A stretch of 64,000 nt of DNA from CBDCUW01 sp965222745 (GCA_965222745.1 CBDCUW010000005.1:2852001-2916000), one strand, 5' to 3'; shown: positions 17,818 through 27,511, numbered from the stretch's first letter. Made by a program: numbers and translations. Notes: generated by a model from the sequence alone, not told the origin.

Positions 17818-19182
17818 TTGACTGGATACCTCTATCACACCGAAGAAGATCGTCGCCAAATGCTGGCCTCGATCGGCGTCGATTCGGTTCAGCAAATCAT
17901 CGACGACCAGGTACCGCGATCGGTTCAATTGGATCGTCCGCTGGAACTTCCCCCGTCGGCCGATGAGCTGTCGCTACAACGGGCGATGGGTGACCTTGCC
18001 GGCAAGAACGCTTCGGCCTCCAGCCACATCTGTTTCATGGGTTGCGGGGCGTACGATCATTTCATTCCCGCTGCGGTCGACGAAATCGCGTCGCGTGGCG
18101 AGTACTACACGTCGTACACGCCCTACCAGGCTGAAGTGAGCCAGGGCAACCTGCAAGCAATGTTTGAATACGAAACATTGATCACTCAGCTGACCGGTTT
18201 GGATGTCAGCAACGCCAGCCTGTATGACGGCGGATCGGCCGCCACCGAAGCAGTGTTGATGGCTCTGGCGGTGACCAAAAAACGAAACCGCGTCGTCACC
18301 AGCACGGCGATCCATCCCGAGTACCGGCAGATTCTGCAATCCTATTTGAAAAACATCGATGCCGAATTGGTGGTCGTCCCGGCGGATGATCAGGGAACAT
18401 CCGCCGCGATGATCGGCGCGATCGATGACCATACCGCTTGCGTTCTGATCCAACATCCCAATTTCTACGGCCGCTTGGAAGACATCCCGCCGATCGTCGA
18501 CCAAGCACGTCGCTTGGGCGCGCTGGTGATTCAGTCGTTTGATCCGATCAGCCTGGGAATGCTCAAACGCCCCGGTGACATGGGAGTCGACATTGCGATC
18601 GCCGAGGGACAATGTCTTGGCAACCCGCTCGCTTTTGGCGGCCCTTACTTGGGCGTGATGGCCTGCCGTGGAGAATTGGTTCGCCGACTGCCCGGACGCA
18701 TCGCTGGCCAGACAGTCGATCGCCGCGGCAAACGATGTTGGGTGTTGACGTTGCAAACTCGCGAACAGCACATTCGTCGCGAAAAAGCCACCAGCAATAT
18801 CTGCAGCAACCAAACGCTGCTGGCGCTGCGGGCAACCGTCTATCTGGCGTTGCTTGGTCCGCAAGGTCTGCGAGAAACGGCGGAACATTGTTTGGCCAAT
18901 ACAAACTACGCTCGCCGGCAGATTGCTCAGTGCGACCGGTTCCAGATGGTTCACGACGGGCCGGTGTTCAAAGAATTCGTTGTCCGCGACGCAGCCGACG
19001 ACGTGAAATCGTTGCTTCAGCACGCTACCAGCCAAGGAGTCTTGGCGGGTGTTGCACTGGGACCGATGGAACCGGAGCTGAGTGACTGTTTTACGATCGC
19101 CGTGACCGAAAAACGAACCCGGTCGGACATCGATGCACTGGTCGCGGTGTTGGAACAATCGCCGTCGACTGTACCTGTTTAA
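17818..19182 (+). CDS. gcvPA: Glycine dehydrogenase (decarboxylating) subunit 1
   Basis: The P-protein is split into two genes here; this is the alpha subunit (454 residues). The family opening GYLYHTEEDRRQMLASIGV, FMGCGAYDHFIP, YTPYQAEVSQGNLQ and the C-terminal REQHIRREKATSNICSNQ are all present. It starts with TTG at 17818; the conserved N-terminus begins directly there and no better start exists. With GcvPB it decarboxylates glycine using PLP. A 53-bp gap separates it from gcvH. Confidence 0.95.
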   Translation: MTGYLYHTEEDRRQMLASIGVDSVQQIIDDQVPRSVQLDRPLELPPSADELSLQRAMGDLAGKNASASSHICFMGCGAYDHFIPAAVDEIASRGEYYTSYTPYQAEVSQGNLQAMFEYETLITQLTGLDVSNASLYDGGSAATEAVLMALAVTKKRNRVVTSTAIHPEYRQILQSYLKNIDAELVVVPADDQGTSAAMIGAIDDHTACVLIQHPNFYGRLEDIPPIVDQARRLGALVIQSFDPISLGMLKRPGDMGVDIAIAEGQCLGNPLAFGGPYLGVMACRGELVRRLPGRIAGQTVDRRGKRCWVLTLQTREQHIRREKATSNICSNQTLLALRATVYLALLGPQGLRETAEHCLANTNYARRQIAQCDRFQMVHDGPVFKEFVVRDAADDVKSLLQHATSQGVLAGVALGPMEPELSDCFTIAVTEKRTRSDIDALVAVLEQSPSTVPV

Positions 19183-19227
19183 ACAAGACCGTCGGCCAGA
19201 TGACTGTCGGTCAGCTCTCCGAGCTGA

Positions 19228-19298
19228 CTACGAAATGCGATTTCGGAGAAATCGCCGACGAACTGGCTACGAAATGCGATTTCGGAGAAATCGCCGAC
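19228..19298 (+). repeat. Tandem 32-bp repeat between gcvPA and gcvPB
   Basis: Two identical 32-bp copies, starting CTACGAAATGCGATTTCGGA, lie at 19228-19259 and 19267-19298. Each contains a GCGATTTC/GAAATCGC hairpin. The unit resembles the inner hairpins of the GTAGGC-family repeats elsewhere. Its position inside the gcv operon could modulate expression of gcvPB, but nothing more is shown. Confidence 0.75.
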
Positions 19299-19324
19299 TG
19301 ACCAAATTCTTTCAATCAACGCCA

Positions 19325-20773
19325 ATGAGAAACCAACAAGCTACCCAATTGCTTTTCGAGTTGAGCTGTCCCGGTCGACGGGCACACCGATTGCCCCCGG
19401 TCGATCTTCCGGGAGGAGTGCCGACGTTGCCAGGTGAGTACCTTGCCGACGATCCGCCGCCGCTGCCCGAATTGGCTGAGGGAGACGTGGTGCGACACTA
19501 CGTCAATCTGTCGACGCAAAACATGAGCGTTGATACTCATTTTTATCCACTTGGGTCGTGCACGATGAAGTACAACCCCAAGCGGAACGAACGGCTAGCC
19601 GGCCTGCCGGGCATCGCGGACGTTCACCCGTTGCAGGACGAAGAATCGATTCAAGGAATGCTGCAGTTGTTATTCGAGCTGCAGGAGATGTTGGGAGAGA
19701 TCGCTGGATTGCCCGCGGTATCACTGCAACCCGCCGCCGGCGCGCACGGCGAATTGACGGCGCTGCTGGTCGCCGCCGCCTACTTCGAAGATCGGGGCGA
19801 GGATCGCCGAGTCGTGTTGACGGCCGATTCGGCTCACGGAACCAATCCAGCCAGCGCGCAAATGGCCGGCTTTTCGACTCGCACCGTCAAGAGCAATGAT
19901 CGCGGCATGGTCGACCTGGAAGATCTGGCCGCAAAACTGGATGATCAGACCGCCGTTTTCATGTTGACCAATCCCAACACGTTGGGACTGTTCGATTCGC
20001 AGATCGAGGAGATCGCTGCGCTGGTTCATGATGCCGGCGCGTTGATCTACCTGGACGGCGCGAACATGAACGCGATTCTGGGCATCACTCGCCCCGGTGA
20101 TTTCGGGGCCGACTTGATGCACTTCAATCCGCACAAAACCTTTTCGGGACCGCACGGCGGCGGCGGGCCCGGCGCCGGCCCGATCTGCACTCGCCAGTTT
20201 TTGGCCAAGTACCTGCCTTCACCGATCGTAACGCAGGAAGAGGGCGGTTATCGGCTAACCTGTCCGTCGCCGCAGTCGATTGGCCGAGTCCGCAGCTTCT
20301 TCGGAAATGTCGGCATCCTGGTGCGAGCCTACCTGTACATTCGCACTTATGGACGCGACGGCTTGCGACAAGTCAGTGAGGACGCGCTGCTGGGAGCCAA
20401 CTACTTGCTCAGCAAGATCAAGCACATGTTGGAAGTTCCGCATGGCGACCGCTGCATGCACGAATTCGTCGCCTCCGCGTCAAAGCTGAAGAAAGAACAC
20501 GGACTGTCCGCCATGGACTTTGCCAAGCGGCTGTTGGATTTCGGATTTCACGCACCGACCGTCTATTTTCCGCTGGTCGTTGACGAAGCCATCATGGTCG
20601 AACCGACCGAAACCGAAAGCAAAGAGACGTTGGACGCGTTTGCCGAAGCGATGTTTCGGATCACCGAAGAATCGAGCGAGTTCCTTCACGACGCACCCCA
20701 CTCGACTCGAATCAGCCGTCCCGATGATGTGACCGCCGCCAGAAAGCCAGTGCTGCGTTGGCAACAACCGTGA
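19325..20773 (+). CDS. gcvPB: Glycine dehydrogenase (decarboxylating) subunit 2
   Basis: The beta subunit of the split P-protein, 482 residues from ATG 19325. The PLP lysine is in DLMHFNPHKTFSGPHGGGGPG; STQNMSVDTHFYPLGSCTMKYNP, LQPAAGAHGELTALL and SAHGTNPASAQMAGF are diagnostic. The frame is open upstream from 19133, but that part overlaps gcvPA and the tandem repeat and is not conserved. It forms the active enzyme with GcvPA. A GTAGGC hairpin after the stop may end the transcript. Confidence 0.96.
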   Translation: MRNQQATQLLFELSCPGRRAHRLPPVDLPGGVPTLPGEYLADDPPPLPELAEGDVVRHYVNLSTQNMSVDTHFYPLGSCTMKYNPKRNERLAGLPGIADVHPLQDEESIQGMLQLLFELQEMLGEIAGLPAVSLQPAAGAHGELTALLVAAAYFEDRGEDRRVVLTADSAHGTNPASAQMAGFSTRTVKSNDRGMVDLEDLAAKLDDQTAVFMLTNPNTLGLFDSQIEEIAALVHDAGALIYLDGANMNAILGITRPGDFGADLMHFNPHKTFSGPHGGGGPGAGPICTRQFLAKYLPSPIVTQEEGGYRLTCPSPQSIGRVRSFFGNVGILVRAYLYIRTYGRDGLRQVSEDALLGANYLLSKIKHMLEVPHGDRCMHEFVASASKLKKEHGLSAMDFAKRLLDFGFHAPTVYFPLVVDEAIMVEPTETESKETLDAFAEAMFRITEESSEFLHDAPHSTRISRPDDVTAARKPVLRWQQP

Positions 20774-20790
20774 CGACCGTCTCGTTCATT

Positions 20791-20853
20791 GTAGGCCGAC
20801 TTGTCCCCAAGTCGGCGAGTACAGGATCGCCGACTTGAGACAAGCCGGCCTAC
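20791..20853. repeat. GTAGGC...CCTAC inverted repeat after gcvPB
   Basis: A 63-bp inverted repeat: GTAGGCCGACTTGTCCCCAA at 20791 pairs with the complementary arm ending GCCGGCCTAC at 20853, with two mismatches. It belongs to the same family as 13448, 15998, 61953 and 63002. The location just after gcvPB suggests a terminator. Confidence 0.75.
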
Positions 20854-20924
20854 CTAGGATTTTGAAGACCGCCGCCGCGCCACAAAGCACTGGCCGACAT
20901 TCCTCCTCCACCAAACGGTCTTTG

Positions 20925-21683
20925 ATGGTCGCTTGCCGATTGCTACCGATGCAGCTTGGCACCGCGGCTTACAACATGGCGGTCGACCAGGTGTTGCTGG
21001 AGTCGGTTCAGCAGGGCGGTCTGCCGACACTGAGGTTTTACGGTTGGAGCCAACCGACACTTTCCCTAGGCTACTTTCAGCCCCTTCGGCAGCGCGACAC
21101 CCACGTCGAAAGCCGCGGAGTGGATTGTGTACGCCGCAGTACCGGCGGCGGAGCGATCGTTCATGACCACGAATTGACTTACTCCGTCGCGCTGCCGCTG
21201 GCGGCAGCCGGCGGCGGCAGGGACGAACTGTATCGGCGCCTTCACGGCGCGATTGCCGAAACCCTTTCCGCCTTCGGAGTCCGTGCCACACCCCATCGAT
21301 TGGCCGCGACGCCAGTCAAGCGGGCCACATCCAACCAGCCCCAACCGTTCCTGTGTTTTCAGCGGCGTACGGCCGAAGACCTGATCGTCTCCGGCTACAA
21401 AGTTCTGGGAAGCGCCCAGCGGCGCACCAAAAACGCGATTCTGCAACATGGAAGCTTGCTGCTTCAATCCAGCTGCCGGGCACCGCAGTTACCGGGTATC
21501 CAGGAACTCTTGGGGCGAACCATCGCCATGTCGGAGCTGACCGAGGCGCTGCAACAACACTTTCGGGCGGCGCTGCGGATTTCCCACTGGGAGGCCGGAT
21601 CGTTAAGCCAACCGGAACGCTCGCGTGTCGAAAGTGTCCGGCAGGAACGTTTTGCTGATCCGGCCTGGCTTGCGCGCCGATAG
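20925..21683 (+). CDS. Lipoate-protein ligase A/LipM-like enzyme
   Basis: A biotin/lipoate A/B ligase-family protein of 252 residues. GTAAYNMAVDQVLLE, TLSLGYFQP, the substrate loop RRSTGGGAIVHDHELTYSV and the lysine-containing VLGSAQRRTKNAILQHGSLLL are all present. It should attach octanoyl or lipoyl groups to GcvH and dehydrogenase E2 proteins. Whether it uses free lipoate with ATP or transfers octanoate from ACP cannot be told from the sequence. Its place after the gcv genes supports the GcvH role. ATG 20925 is chosen because the frame before it covers repeat DNA. Confidence 0.83.
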   Translation: MVACRLLPMQLGTAAYNMAVDQVLLESVQQGGLPTLRFYGWSQPTLSLGYFQPLRQRDTHVESRGVDCVRRSTGGGAIVHDHELTYSVALPLAAAGGGRDELYRRLHGAIAETLSAFGVRATPHRLAATPVKRATSNQPQPFLCFQRRTAEDLIVSGYKVLGSAQRRTKNAILQHGSLLLQSSCRAPQLPGIQELLGRTIAMSELTEALQQHFRAALRISHWEAGSLSQPERSRVESVRQERFADPAWLARR

Positions 21684-22050
21684 AAAAAACGGAGAAATAG
21701 TTCTAGCGGGTGGTATGTACCTGTGAAAACCGGTCTAAGGTAAAAGAACTAGCGTTATTTGTCGCCTACCGGCATTCTCGTCGCTGCAAATCTGCTTAGA
21801 ATCATCGAACCCAAAACTCATCGAATCGGTAAGCTGAAAGAATCAACTCACGTGACGGTGTTGAAAAAGCAAAGTGGCGATGTCGCCGCGGGCACTGGCG
21901 CAGAAAGCTGCTCAGCACAGCCACGGTCTCCGGCCGATGGCGGACTTTTCGTTGTTTCCAGCTTTTCGTTATCGTGTGCGGCATTCCATTTGGGTGCGGT
22001 TTTGTCCGACCACACAAACCTGCCGGCTAGGTAGGAACAATAGGTGATCT
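21684..22050. other. Intergenic region before the FHA gene
   Basis: No gene, RNA or repeat could be supported in these 367 bp. The last bases hold an AGGAACAATAGG stretch close to the FHA start at 22051, which may supply its ribosome-binding site. Confidence 0.35.
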
Positions 22051-22767
22051 ATGCAGGTGAAGCTCAAGGTCCTGACTGGCAGTCACGAAGGAAAAGAGAT
22101 CGGTATCGCTTCGGAAAAGTTTCTCATTGGCCGAAGCGAATCCTGCCAACTGCGTCCCAAGAGCGAATCGGTCAGTCGCAAGCACTGCATCATCGTTTTG
22201 CGCGACAACCGGGTCTTGGTTCAAGACTTGAAGAGTCGCAACGGCACGTACGTCAATGAAAAGAGGCTGCCGTCGGACAAAGCGAAGGTATTGCGGGCGG
22301 GCGATCAGTTACGAATCGGAAAACTGATGTTCGAGATTGTCATCGAACATGGACTGCAGGCGGCGAAAAAGCCGGAGGTTGCCGACATGGGCGACGCGGC
22401 GGCCCGAACGGTCGAAGCCGGTTCCAACGACAGCCGCTTTGAAGCAGTCGACGTCAGTGCCTGGTTGGACGAAGCCGATCAGATCGACCGAGTCCGCAAG
22501 CTGTCTGACCCCGAAACGCGACAGTTCCGCTTGGACGAAGCCGACGAAGGTACCGATCCTGGTGAGGCGGGTGATACGGACGGTTCCGACAGTACGGAAT
22601 TGTCGGTCAATGATTCAGACGATTCAGCAAAGAGCGCTCGCGAGGCGCGCAAAGAACGTAAAAAGAAAGAACCTGGAAAACTGCCGAAGAACTACCAGCA
22701 GTCGATGACCGATAGTTCCCGCGAAGCTGCCGATGATGCGCTGAAGCGATTCTTCAGCGGTCGGTAA
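22051..22767 (+). CDS. FHA-domain protein
   Basis: Residues 1-95 form a forkhead-associated domain with the expected motifs FLIGRSESCQL, SVSRKHCII and LKSRNGTYVNEKRL, which bind phosphothreonine peptides. The remaining ~140 residues are acidic and then Lys-rich, without a known domain. Such proteins act as readers of Ser/Thr kinase signalling; a PP2C phosphatase gene lies 3.7 kb downstream. It is followed after 81 bp by an ECF sigma factor gene on the same strand. The binding partner is unknown. Confidence 0.88.
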   Translation: MQVKLKVLTGSHEGKEIGIASEKFLIGRSESCQLRPKSESVSRKHCIIVLRDNRVLVQDLKSRNGTYVNEKRLPSDKAKVLRAGDQLRIGKLMFEIVIEHGLQAAKKPEVADMGDAAARTVEAGSNDSRFEAVDVSAWLDEADQIDRVRKLSDPETRQFRLDEADEGTDPGEAGDTDGSDSTELSVNDSDDSAKSAREARKERKKKEPGKLPKNYQQSMTDSSREAADDALKRFFSGR

Positions 22768-22848
22768 ACGCCCTGCTGCTAAGTCGGCGACATCCGAAAA
22801 AATTGGGGGCTTGATCAGCAACATCCGTTGATCGATAGGGGTTGATCG

Positions 22849-23466
22849 ATGAATGAGTCCAACGCCGCATTGGCCGAGCAGTTTCGTCAGAACGACGAGA
22901 CCGCTTTTCCAAAGCTCGTCCGGCGGCACCAGCAACTTGTCTTTCGCGTCTGCATGCGGATTTTGGGACACCGGCAAGATGCGGAAGACGCGACCCAGGA
23001 GACCTTTTCGCGGGTGGCCAAGTACTTGGACCGCTGGGACTCCAGGCGGCCTCTTGAACCGTGGCTGATCGCCATCGCTGGGAATCGCTGCAAAACCTTT
23101 CTGGCTCGTCGGCGAGTCCATCAGTCGCTCTCTTCGGTGGGCGAACCGACCAGCGATCGCACCGCACAACAATTCGCGGCCGATTCGCTGTGTGAGGAAG
23201 TTCATTTGGCGCTGCAAACGTTGCCCGACAATCAGCGCCGCGCGTTTGAGCTTTTTCACCAACGTGCGTTGAACTACGCCGAGATCGCAAGCGAGTTGAA
23301 GTGTCCGATCGGCACGGTCAAGACGTGGGTGCACCGCGCCCGCACCAAACTGATCCAGCACCTTCGTCAACGCGAGGTCGTTCCGCAGCAGCCGGCGGAA
23401 CCGTGGTGCAAAACCTCCGCCGAACCCGTCGATGATCCGCCAGCCTTTTCGGAGGTTCGCCGATGA
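22849..23466 (+). CDS. ECF-type RNA polymerase sigma factor
   Basis: A 205-residue extracytoplasmic-function sigma factor. Region 2 is LVRRHQQLVFRVCMRILGHRQDAEDATQETF and related sequence near residues 20-60; region 4 is LPDNQRRAFELFHQRALNYAEIASELKCPIGTVKTWVHRAR near residues 125-170. A C-terminal tail of about 35 residues is extra. The stop overlaps the next start (ATGA at 23463), a typical sigma/anti-sigma coupling. The sigma probably controls its own operon, but no promoter motif was identified. Confidence 0.93.
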   Translation: MNESNAALAEQFRQNDETAFPKLVRRHQQLVFRVCMRILGHRQDAEDATQETFSRVAKYLDRWDSRRPLEPWLIAIAGNRCKTFLARRRVHQSLSSVGEPTSDRTAQQFAADSLCEEVHLALQTLPDNQRRAFELFHQRALNYAEIASELKCPIGTVKTWVHRARTKLIQHLRQREVVPQQPAEPWCKTSAEPVDDPPAFSEVRR

Positions 23467-23999
23467 ATTGCACGGAATTTGAATCGCGCCTGCAACAGAG
23501 ACTCGATCAGCGTCTGCCGCTGGAATCGGATCCTTTCTTACAACAGCATGCTGACCGCTGCGACGCTTGTCGCGGACAATTGGAAACGTGGCGAAAAATC
23601 GATTCGGTAGTGACACCCAGTTCGCAGTCCGGTACCCCCGAAACTGACAAAAGACGTCGCACCGCCGCTTTGTCTGCCTTGGCCGCCACCATCTTGCTGG
23701 CGCTGGTTTGGCAAGTTGCCCGACCTTCCTCTGACCCACGGGAATCCCAACGCCTGGTAAGCAACGATCCCAAACCGGTGGCCGTCGCCCAGCCCAACCG
23801 ACCGACTTCCGCAGGGCCGGCCGAGCAACTCTATGCAAAAGATCCAGCCGGCTGGTGGCGCGGCGTTCAAAGCCAAGATTGGGTCGCCCAGACGATGCCT
23901 GCGGTTCGCAGTTTGCGAGAAGGCGTGGCACCGCTGCGCCGATCTTTGATTCAAGCAGTGACAATCCTCACCATCGGTGGCGGAGACCAACACTCATGA
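23463..23999 (+). CDS. Putative anti-sigma factor with zinc-finger-like motif and one TM helix
   Basis: A 178-residue protein with an N-terminal HADRCDACRGQL motif (H-x3-C-x2-C), as in zinc-binding anti-sigma domains, and one transmembrane helix near residue 65 (AALSALAATILLALVWQVA). The part beyond the helix is short and disordered. It overlaps both neighbours by 4 bp (ATGA at 23463 and 23996), so translation is coupled with the sigma factor and the hydrolase. It should hold the sigma factor at the membrane until a signal arrives. Confidence 0.8.
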   Translation: MNCTEFESRLQQRLDQRLPLESDPFLQQHADRCDACRGQLETWRKIDSVVTPSSQSGTPETDKRRRTAALSALAATILLALVWQVARPSSDPRESQRLVSNDPKPVAVAQPNRPTSAGPAEQLYAKDPAGWWRGVQSQDWVAQTMPAVRSLREGVAPLRRSLIQAVTILTIGGGDQHS

Positions 24000-26374
24000 A
24001 CACAACAAGCGTTTGGAATTTGAGGCCGGCCGGCCGGCGACTGGCGCGATTGTTTTGTCTGCTGGTGATGATGTGGGCCTGCACAGCATCGCCAGGTCTT
24101 GCCGAGCAACTGTTTCAATTGCGTGGCGGCATGGTGCTCCGTGGTTCGAAGGCCGAGATTGCGACTTTGAAAGACGGGTTCGGCGCCGCGGCGGCCGGAC
24201 AAATCAACGTCCGTCCGATTTGGGTCATCGACGACGGTTTGAGACGAATCTATCTGCACGGCCAGGGTATGTCGGCCGGCAGACCGATCGATGTGGCCGA
24301 CTTGGAACAAGCGATTGAACTGTGGCAACCGGTACCGCTGGGCGGCAAGGCGGTCCAAAGTCTGGGAAGCATCATCCATCTGTCGCAGTTCAACAAACTG
24401 GGACGCCGCAGCTTGACGATGCGCACCTCGGACGGACCCTTTCAACTGCATCAGGGGATCACCGAACTGAATTCACGATACGCCAAGGTGGTCGCCCTCA
24501 AGGGAAAACCGTCATTGATGTGGGACATGCGCGTCGCCACCAGCTCGCTCGATTCTCCCACGCTCAAGATGATCTTCCGTCACCTGGTGGATGCCGAAGA
24601 TTTGGACGGCCGTCTTCAGGCGGTGCGTTTCTTCATTTCGGCCGAACGTTATGAAGACGCCTGGGAACTCCTCTCGGAGGTGATCAAGGACTTTCCCGAC
24701 GAAGTCGATTTGAAACCTCAACTTGCAGCGTTGACTGAACAGCAGGCGGCACAGCTTCTAAAAGAGGCTCAAACGCGGGCCGAAGCGGGCCAGGTCGATT
24801 TGGCCCGCGACATGTTGCTGGCTTTTCCGCTCAATGCAGTCGGCAGGGTCACACGTTTGCAGGTGACCGACGCGCTGGACAAGTTGAATCAGACTCAGGT
24901 GCAAGCCGCTACGTTGATCGAACAGCTTCGCGGACAAATCCAAAAGCTCGATCCGCGGCAGCAAAACGCGTTGAAAGGAATCGTCGACGAGATCGAAGAC
25001 GGGTTGTCCGCGGCAACACTTCCGCGGCTGAGCGACTATTCGCGATTGGGCAAGTCCGACACCGTGCCGCTGGACAACCGGGTAGCACTGGCGATCGCGG
25101 GCTGGTTGCTGGGCAGCGGATCGGGTGAACAAAACCTGACGGTCGCGATTTCTTTGATCAAAGTTCGTGACCTGGTCGCCGAGTACATTGGGCCGGCGGA
25201 TCCGATTCGCCGCCAGGCGATCTTGGACGAACTTCGCAACCTGGAGGGTGCCGAACCAGAGTATGTCGACCGCATGTTGCCCTTGTTGCTGCCACCGCTA
25301 CCGCTGCCCGAAGAAGCGGAAAGCGACCAGTTCGCCGGAATGTACAACATTTCGGTGGGGTCGCAGCGTTACGTCATTCAATTGCCGCCGCAGTACGATC
25401 CGCTGCGCGAGTATCCGTGCATCATCGCGCTGCACGAATCAACCGCGTCGCCCCAATCCCAAATCGACTGGTGGGCCGGAAATCGCTACAGCGAAAAATT
25501 GAATTCGCGTGTGGGGTATGCGGCGCGATACGGATTCATCGTGGTCGCTCCCGTCTGGACTCGTGATCGTCAACGAGCCTACGAGTACACGCCGCAAGAA
25601 CATCAGCGTGTGCTGGTCTGCATGCGCGACGCGATGCGGAGAACTTCGATTGATTCCGATCGTGTTTTCCTGACCGGGCATGGTGAAGGCGGAACGGCCG
25701 CCTGGGATATCGCCCTGGCACACCCCGATCTTTGGGCTGGAATGATTTCGCTGAGTGGGTCGCCATCGATCAAACGGACCGTCCCCCACTACAAAAAAAA
25801 TTCCGAATACGTCCCGCTTTACCTGGTGATGGGAGACCGAGACGGGAATCGCGCCGCGGGATCACTGATCGACGATTACATGACTTTTCAGCACGACGCG
25901 ATGGTCGTGATGTACCGCGGACGCGGACGCGAATATTTCTATGATGAAATGCCCAGACTGTTTGAATGGATGCAGCTGCCGGCTCACCAACGTAAAGATC
26001 CGCCGCGAGAGTTCGAGGTGTCGACCATGCGAACCGGCGACCAATTCTTTTGGTGGGTCGAATTGGGTGACCTGAAACCGGACGTTGCCGTCGACCCCGT
26101 TCTTTGGGATCAAGACAAAAAGCGCATCCGGGCGGCGCCCGTGACGGGAACCATCGGTGACGGAAACCAGATTCGTGTGCGGGGACCAAGCGATCGCATC
26201 AAGTTGCTGTTGAGACCACAGGCGGGAATTGACCTCAACGAGCGAATCGTCGTTCGATACGGCAGCCGCCCCAGGACGCTGGAGTTCGATGGCAAACTCG
26301 ACACGATGCTGGAAGATACTCGTCGCCGAGCCGATCGGAAACGGCCGTTTTGGATGGAAGCGACGCTTCGATGA
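23996..26374 (+). CDS. Secreted alpha/beta-hydrolase-like protein lacking the usual nucleophile serine
   Basis: A 792-residue exported protein with an N-terminal signal segment (LARLFCLLVMMWACTASPGLAEQ). The first ~440 residues are a helical region with TPR-like character; residues ~465-680 form an alpha/beta-hydrolase domain (QLPPQYDPLREYPCIIALHES, GFIVVAPVW). The nucleophile elbow reads LTGHGEGGTAAWD, with Gly-Glu where Ser is expected, so classic esterase/peptidase catalysis is doubtful. It overlaps the anti-sigma gene by ATGA, so it is probably regulated with or signals to that pair. A structural or binding role is possible. Confidence 0.72.
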   Translation: MNTTSVWNLRPAGRRLARLFCLLVMMWACTASPGLAEQLFQLRGGMVLRGSKAEIATLKDGFGAAAAGQINVRPIWVIDDGLRRIYLHGQGMSAGRPIDVADLEQAIELWQPVPLGGKAVQSLGSIIHLSQFNKLGRRSLTMRTSDGPFQLHQGITELNSRYAKVVALKGKPSLMWDMRVATSSLDSPTLKMIFRHLVDAEDLDGRLQAVRFFISAERYEDAWELLSEVIKDFPDEVDLKPQLAALTEQQAAQLLKEAQTRAEAGQVDLARDMLLAFPLNAVGRVTRLQVTDALDKLNQTQVQAATLIEQLRGQIQKLDPRQQNALKGIVDEIEDGLSAATLPRLSDYSRLGKSDTVPLDNRVALAIAGWLLGSGSGEQNLTVAISLIKVRDLVAEYIGPADPIRRQAILDELRNLEGAEPEYVDRMLPLLLPPLPLPEEAESDQFAGMYNISVGSQRYVIQLPPQYDPLREYPCIIALHESTASPQSQIDWWAGNRYSEKLNSRVGYAARYGFIVVAPVWTRDRQRAYEYTPQEHQRVLVCMRDAMRRTSIDSDRVFLTGHGEGGTAAWDIALAHPDLWAGMISLSGSPSIKRTVPHYKKNSEYVPLYLVMGDRDGNRAAGSLIDDYMTFQHDAMVVMYRGRGREYFYDEMPRLFEWMQLPAHQRKDPPREFEVSTMRTGDQFFWWVELGDLKPDVAVDPVLWDQDKKRIRAAPVTGTIGDGNQIRVRGPSDRIKLLLRPQAGIDLNERIVVRYGSRPRTLEFDGKLDTMLEDTRRRADRKRPFWMEATLR

Positions 26375-26513
26375 GTGAGCTGGCGGGAACAAAAACCGAG
26401 CTCGGTAAAAAAATGATGAATCGCCAAATTTCGGACCTTGTTGTCCGATTTACAAGCCCCTACCTTTGTAACCAACGGTTACTCACAATCTGCTGCTCGG
26501 TTTGCGGGGTGAA

Positions 26514-27437
26514 ATGATGCGAGGCGCGGTCGACAGTTTTGGACTCACCGACATCGGATGCGTCCGGGAAACCAATCAGGATCAGTTTTTGATCGCTGAC
26601 CTCTGCAAAACCGCGGTGATTCAACACACCAGCCTCGGTTTTGGCAATCAATGCGAATGGCTTGGTGCGCCGCGAGCGAAGCTGATGATGGTCGCCGATG
26701 GGATGGGCGGTCACACCGGCGGCGAACGGGCCAGTTGCATGGCGGTCGAAGGGATCGTTCAGTACCTGCTGACCAATCTGCACTGGCCGCTTTATTGCTC
26801 GGCCAATCATGAGCATCGGTTTTTCGAAGGCCTGAAGTCGGCTTTGGAATTTTCACAGTCGCAGATTCGAAGTGTGGCCCAGGTGATTCCTGAACAAGGA
26901 AAAATGGGCACCACGTTGACGATGGGCTGGGTCGTCTGGCCCTACATCTATCTGATTCATGTCGGCGACAGCCGCGCTTATCTGTTTCGCGACAACCAGT
27001 TGCGGTTGCTGTCGCACGACCAAACGTTCGCGCAGGCGCTTGCCGACAACGGATTGATTCCTCATTCGGCGGTCGAATCGCATCGGTATTCGCACGTCTT
27101 GATCAGCGCGCTTGGATGTTCGGCGCAAATGGAACCGCTGTACGGCAAAACGGAACTGCAATTTGGCGATCAACTATTGATGTGCACTGACGGGCTGACC
27201 GGACAAGTCGCCGAAGCGGAGATCGGCGATATCCTTTCCCGCGGCGATTCCGCCGAAGCGTGTTGCAGAGAGCTTGTCCAGCGGGCCAAACAATCGGGCG
27301 GCCGCGACAACATCACCGTGACGTTATCGCGTTTCTTTGACGACCAGATCGAACCACAAAGCGACTGTGAATGTGAATCGATCGATCGGGAGTGCGTCGA
27401 ATCGGAAACGGCGGTCTTGCGAGTCGAATTCGAGTGA
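26514..27437 (+). CDS. PP2C-family serine/threonine phosphatase
   Basis: A soluble 307-residue PP2C (PPM) phosphatase. The metal-binding aspartates lie in GCVRETNQDQFLIAD, MVADGMGGHTGGERAS, LIHVGDSRAYLF, MCTDGLTG and GGRDNITVTL, a complete set. It would reverse Ser/Thr phosphorylation, possibly the kind read by the FHA protein upstream. ATG 26514 has GGGGTG just before it; a second ATG follows at once at 26517. A short palindrome ACCGAGCTCGGT at 26397-26408 and other small hairpins lie in the gap before it. Confidence 0.9.
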   Translation: MMRGAVDSFGLTDIGCVRETNQDQFLIADLCKTAVIQHTSLGFGNQCEWLGAPRAKLMMVADGMGGHTGGERASCMAVEGIVQYLLTNLHWPLYCSANHEHRFFEGLKSALEFSQSQIRSVAQVIPEQGKMGTTLTMGWVVWPYIYLIHVGDSRAYLFRDNQLRLLSHDQTFAQALADNGLIPHSAVESHRYSHVLISALGCSAQMEPLYGKTELQFGDQLLMCTDGLTGQVAEAEIGDILSRGDSAEACCRELVQRAKQSGGRDNITVTLSRFFDDQIEPQSDCECESIDRECVESETAVLRVEFE

Positions 27438-27458
27438 GCCTGAACGAAAAAAAGGAGA

Positions 27459-27511
27459 GATCGTTCGGCTCTCGCCCCACCCCTGGGACGCACCTGGAAA
27501 GCCGAACGATC
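27459..27511. terminator. Hairpin after the PP2C gene
   Basis: A perfect 12-bp inverted repeat, GATCGTTCGGCT at 27459-27470 and AGCCGAACGATC at 27500-27511, encloses a 29-nt loop just after the PP2C stop. There is no clean T-run, so terminator function is inferred from place and stability. Confidence 0.45.
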
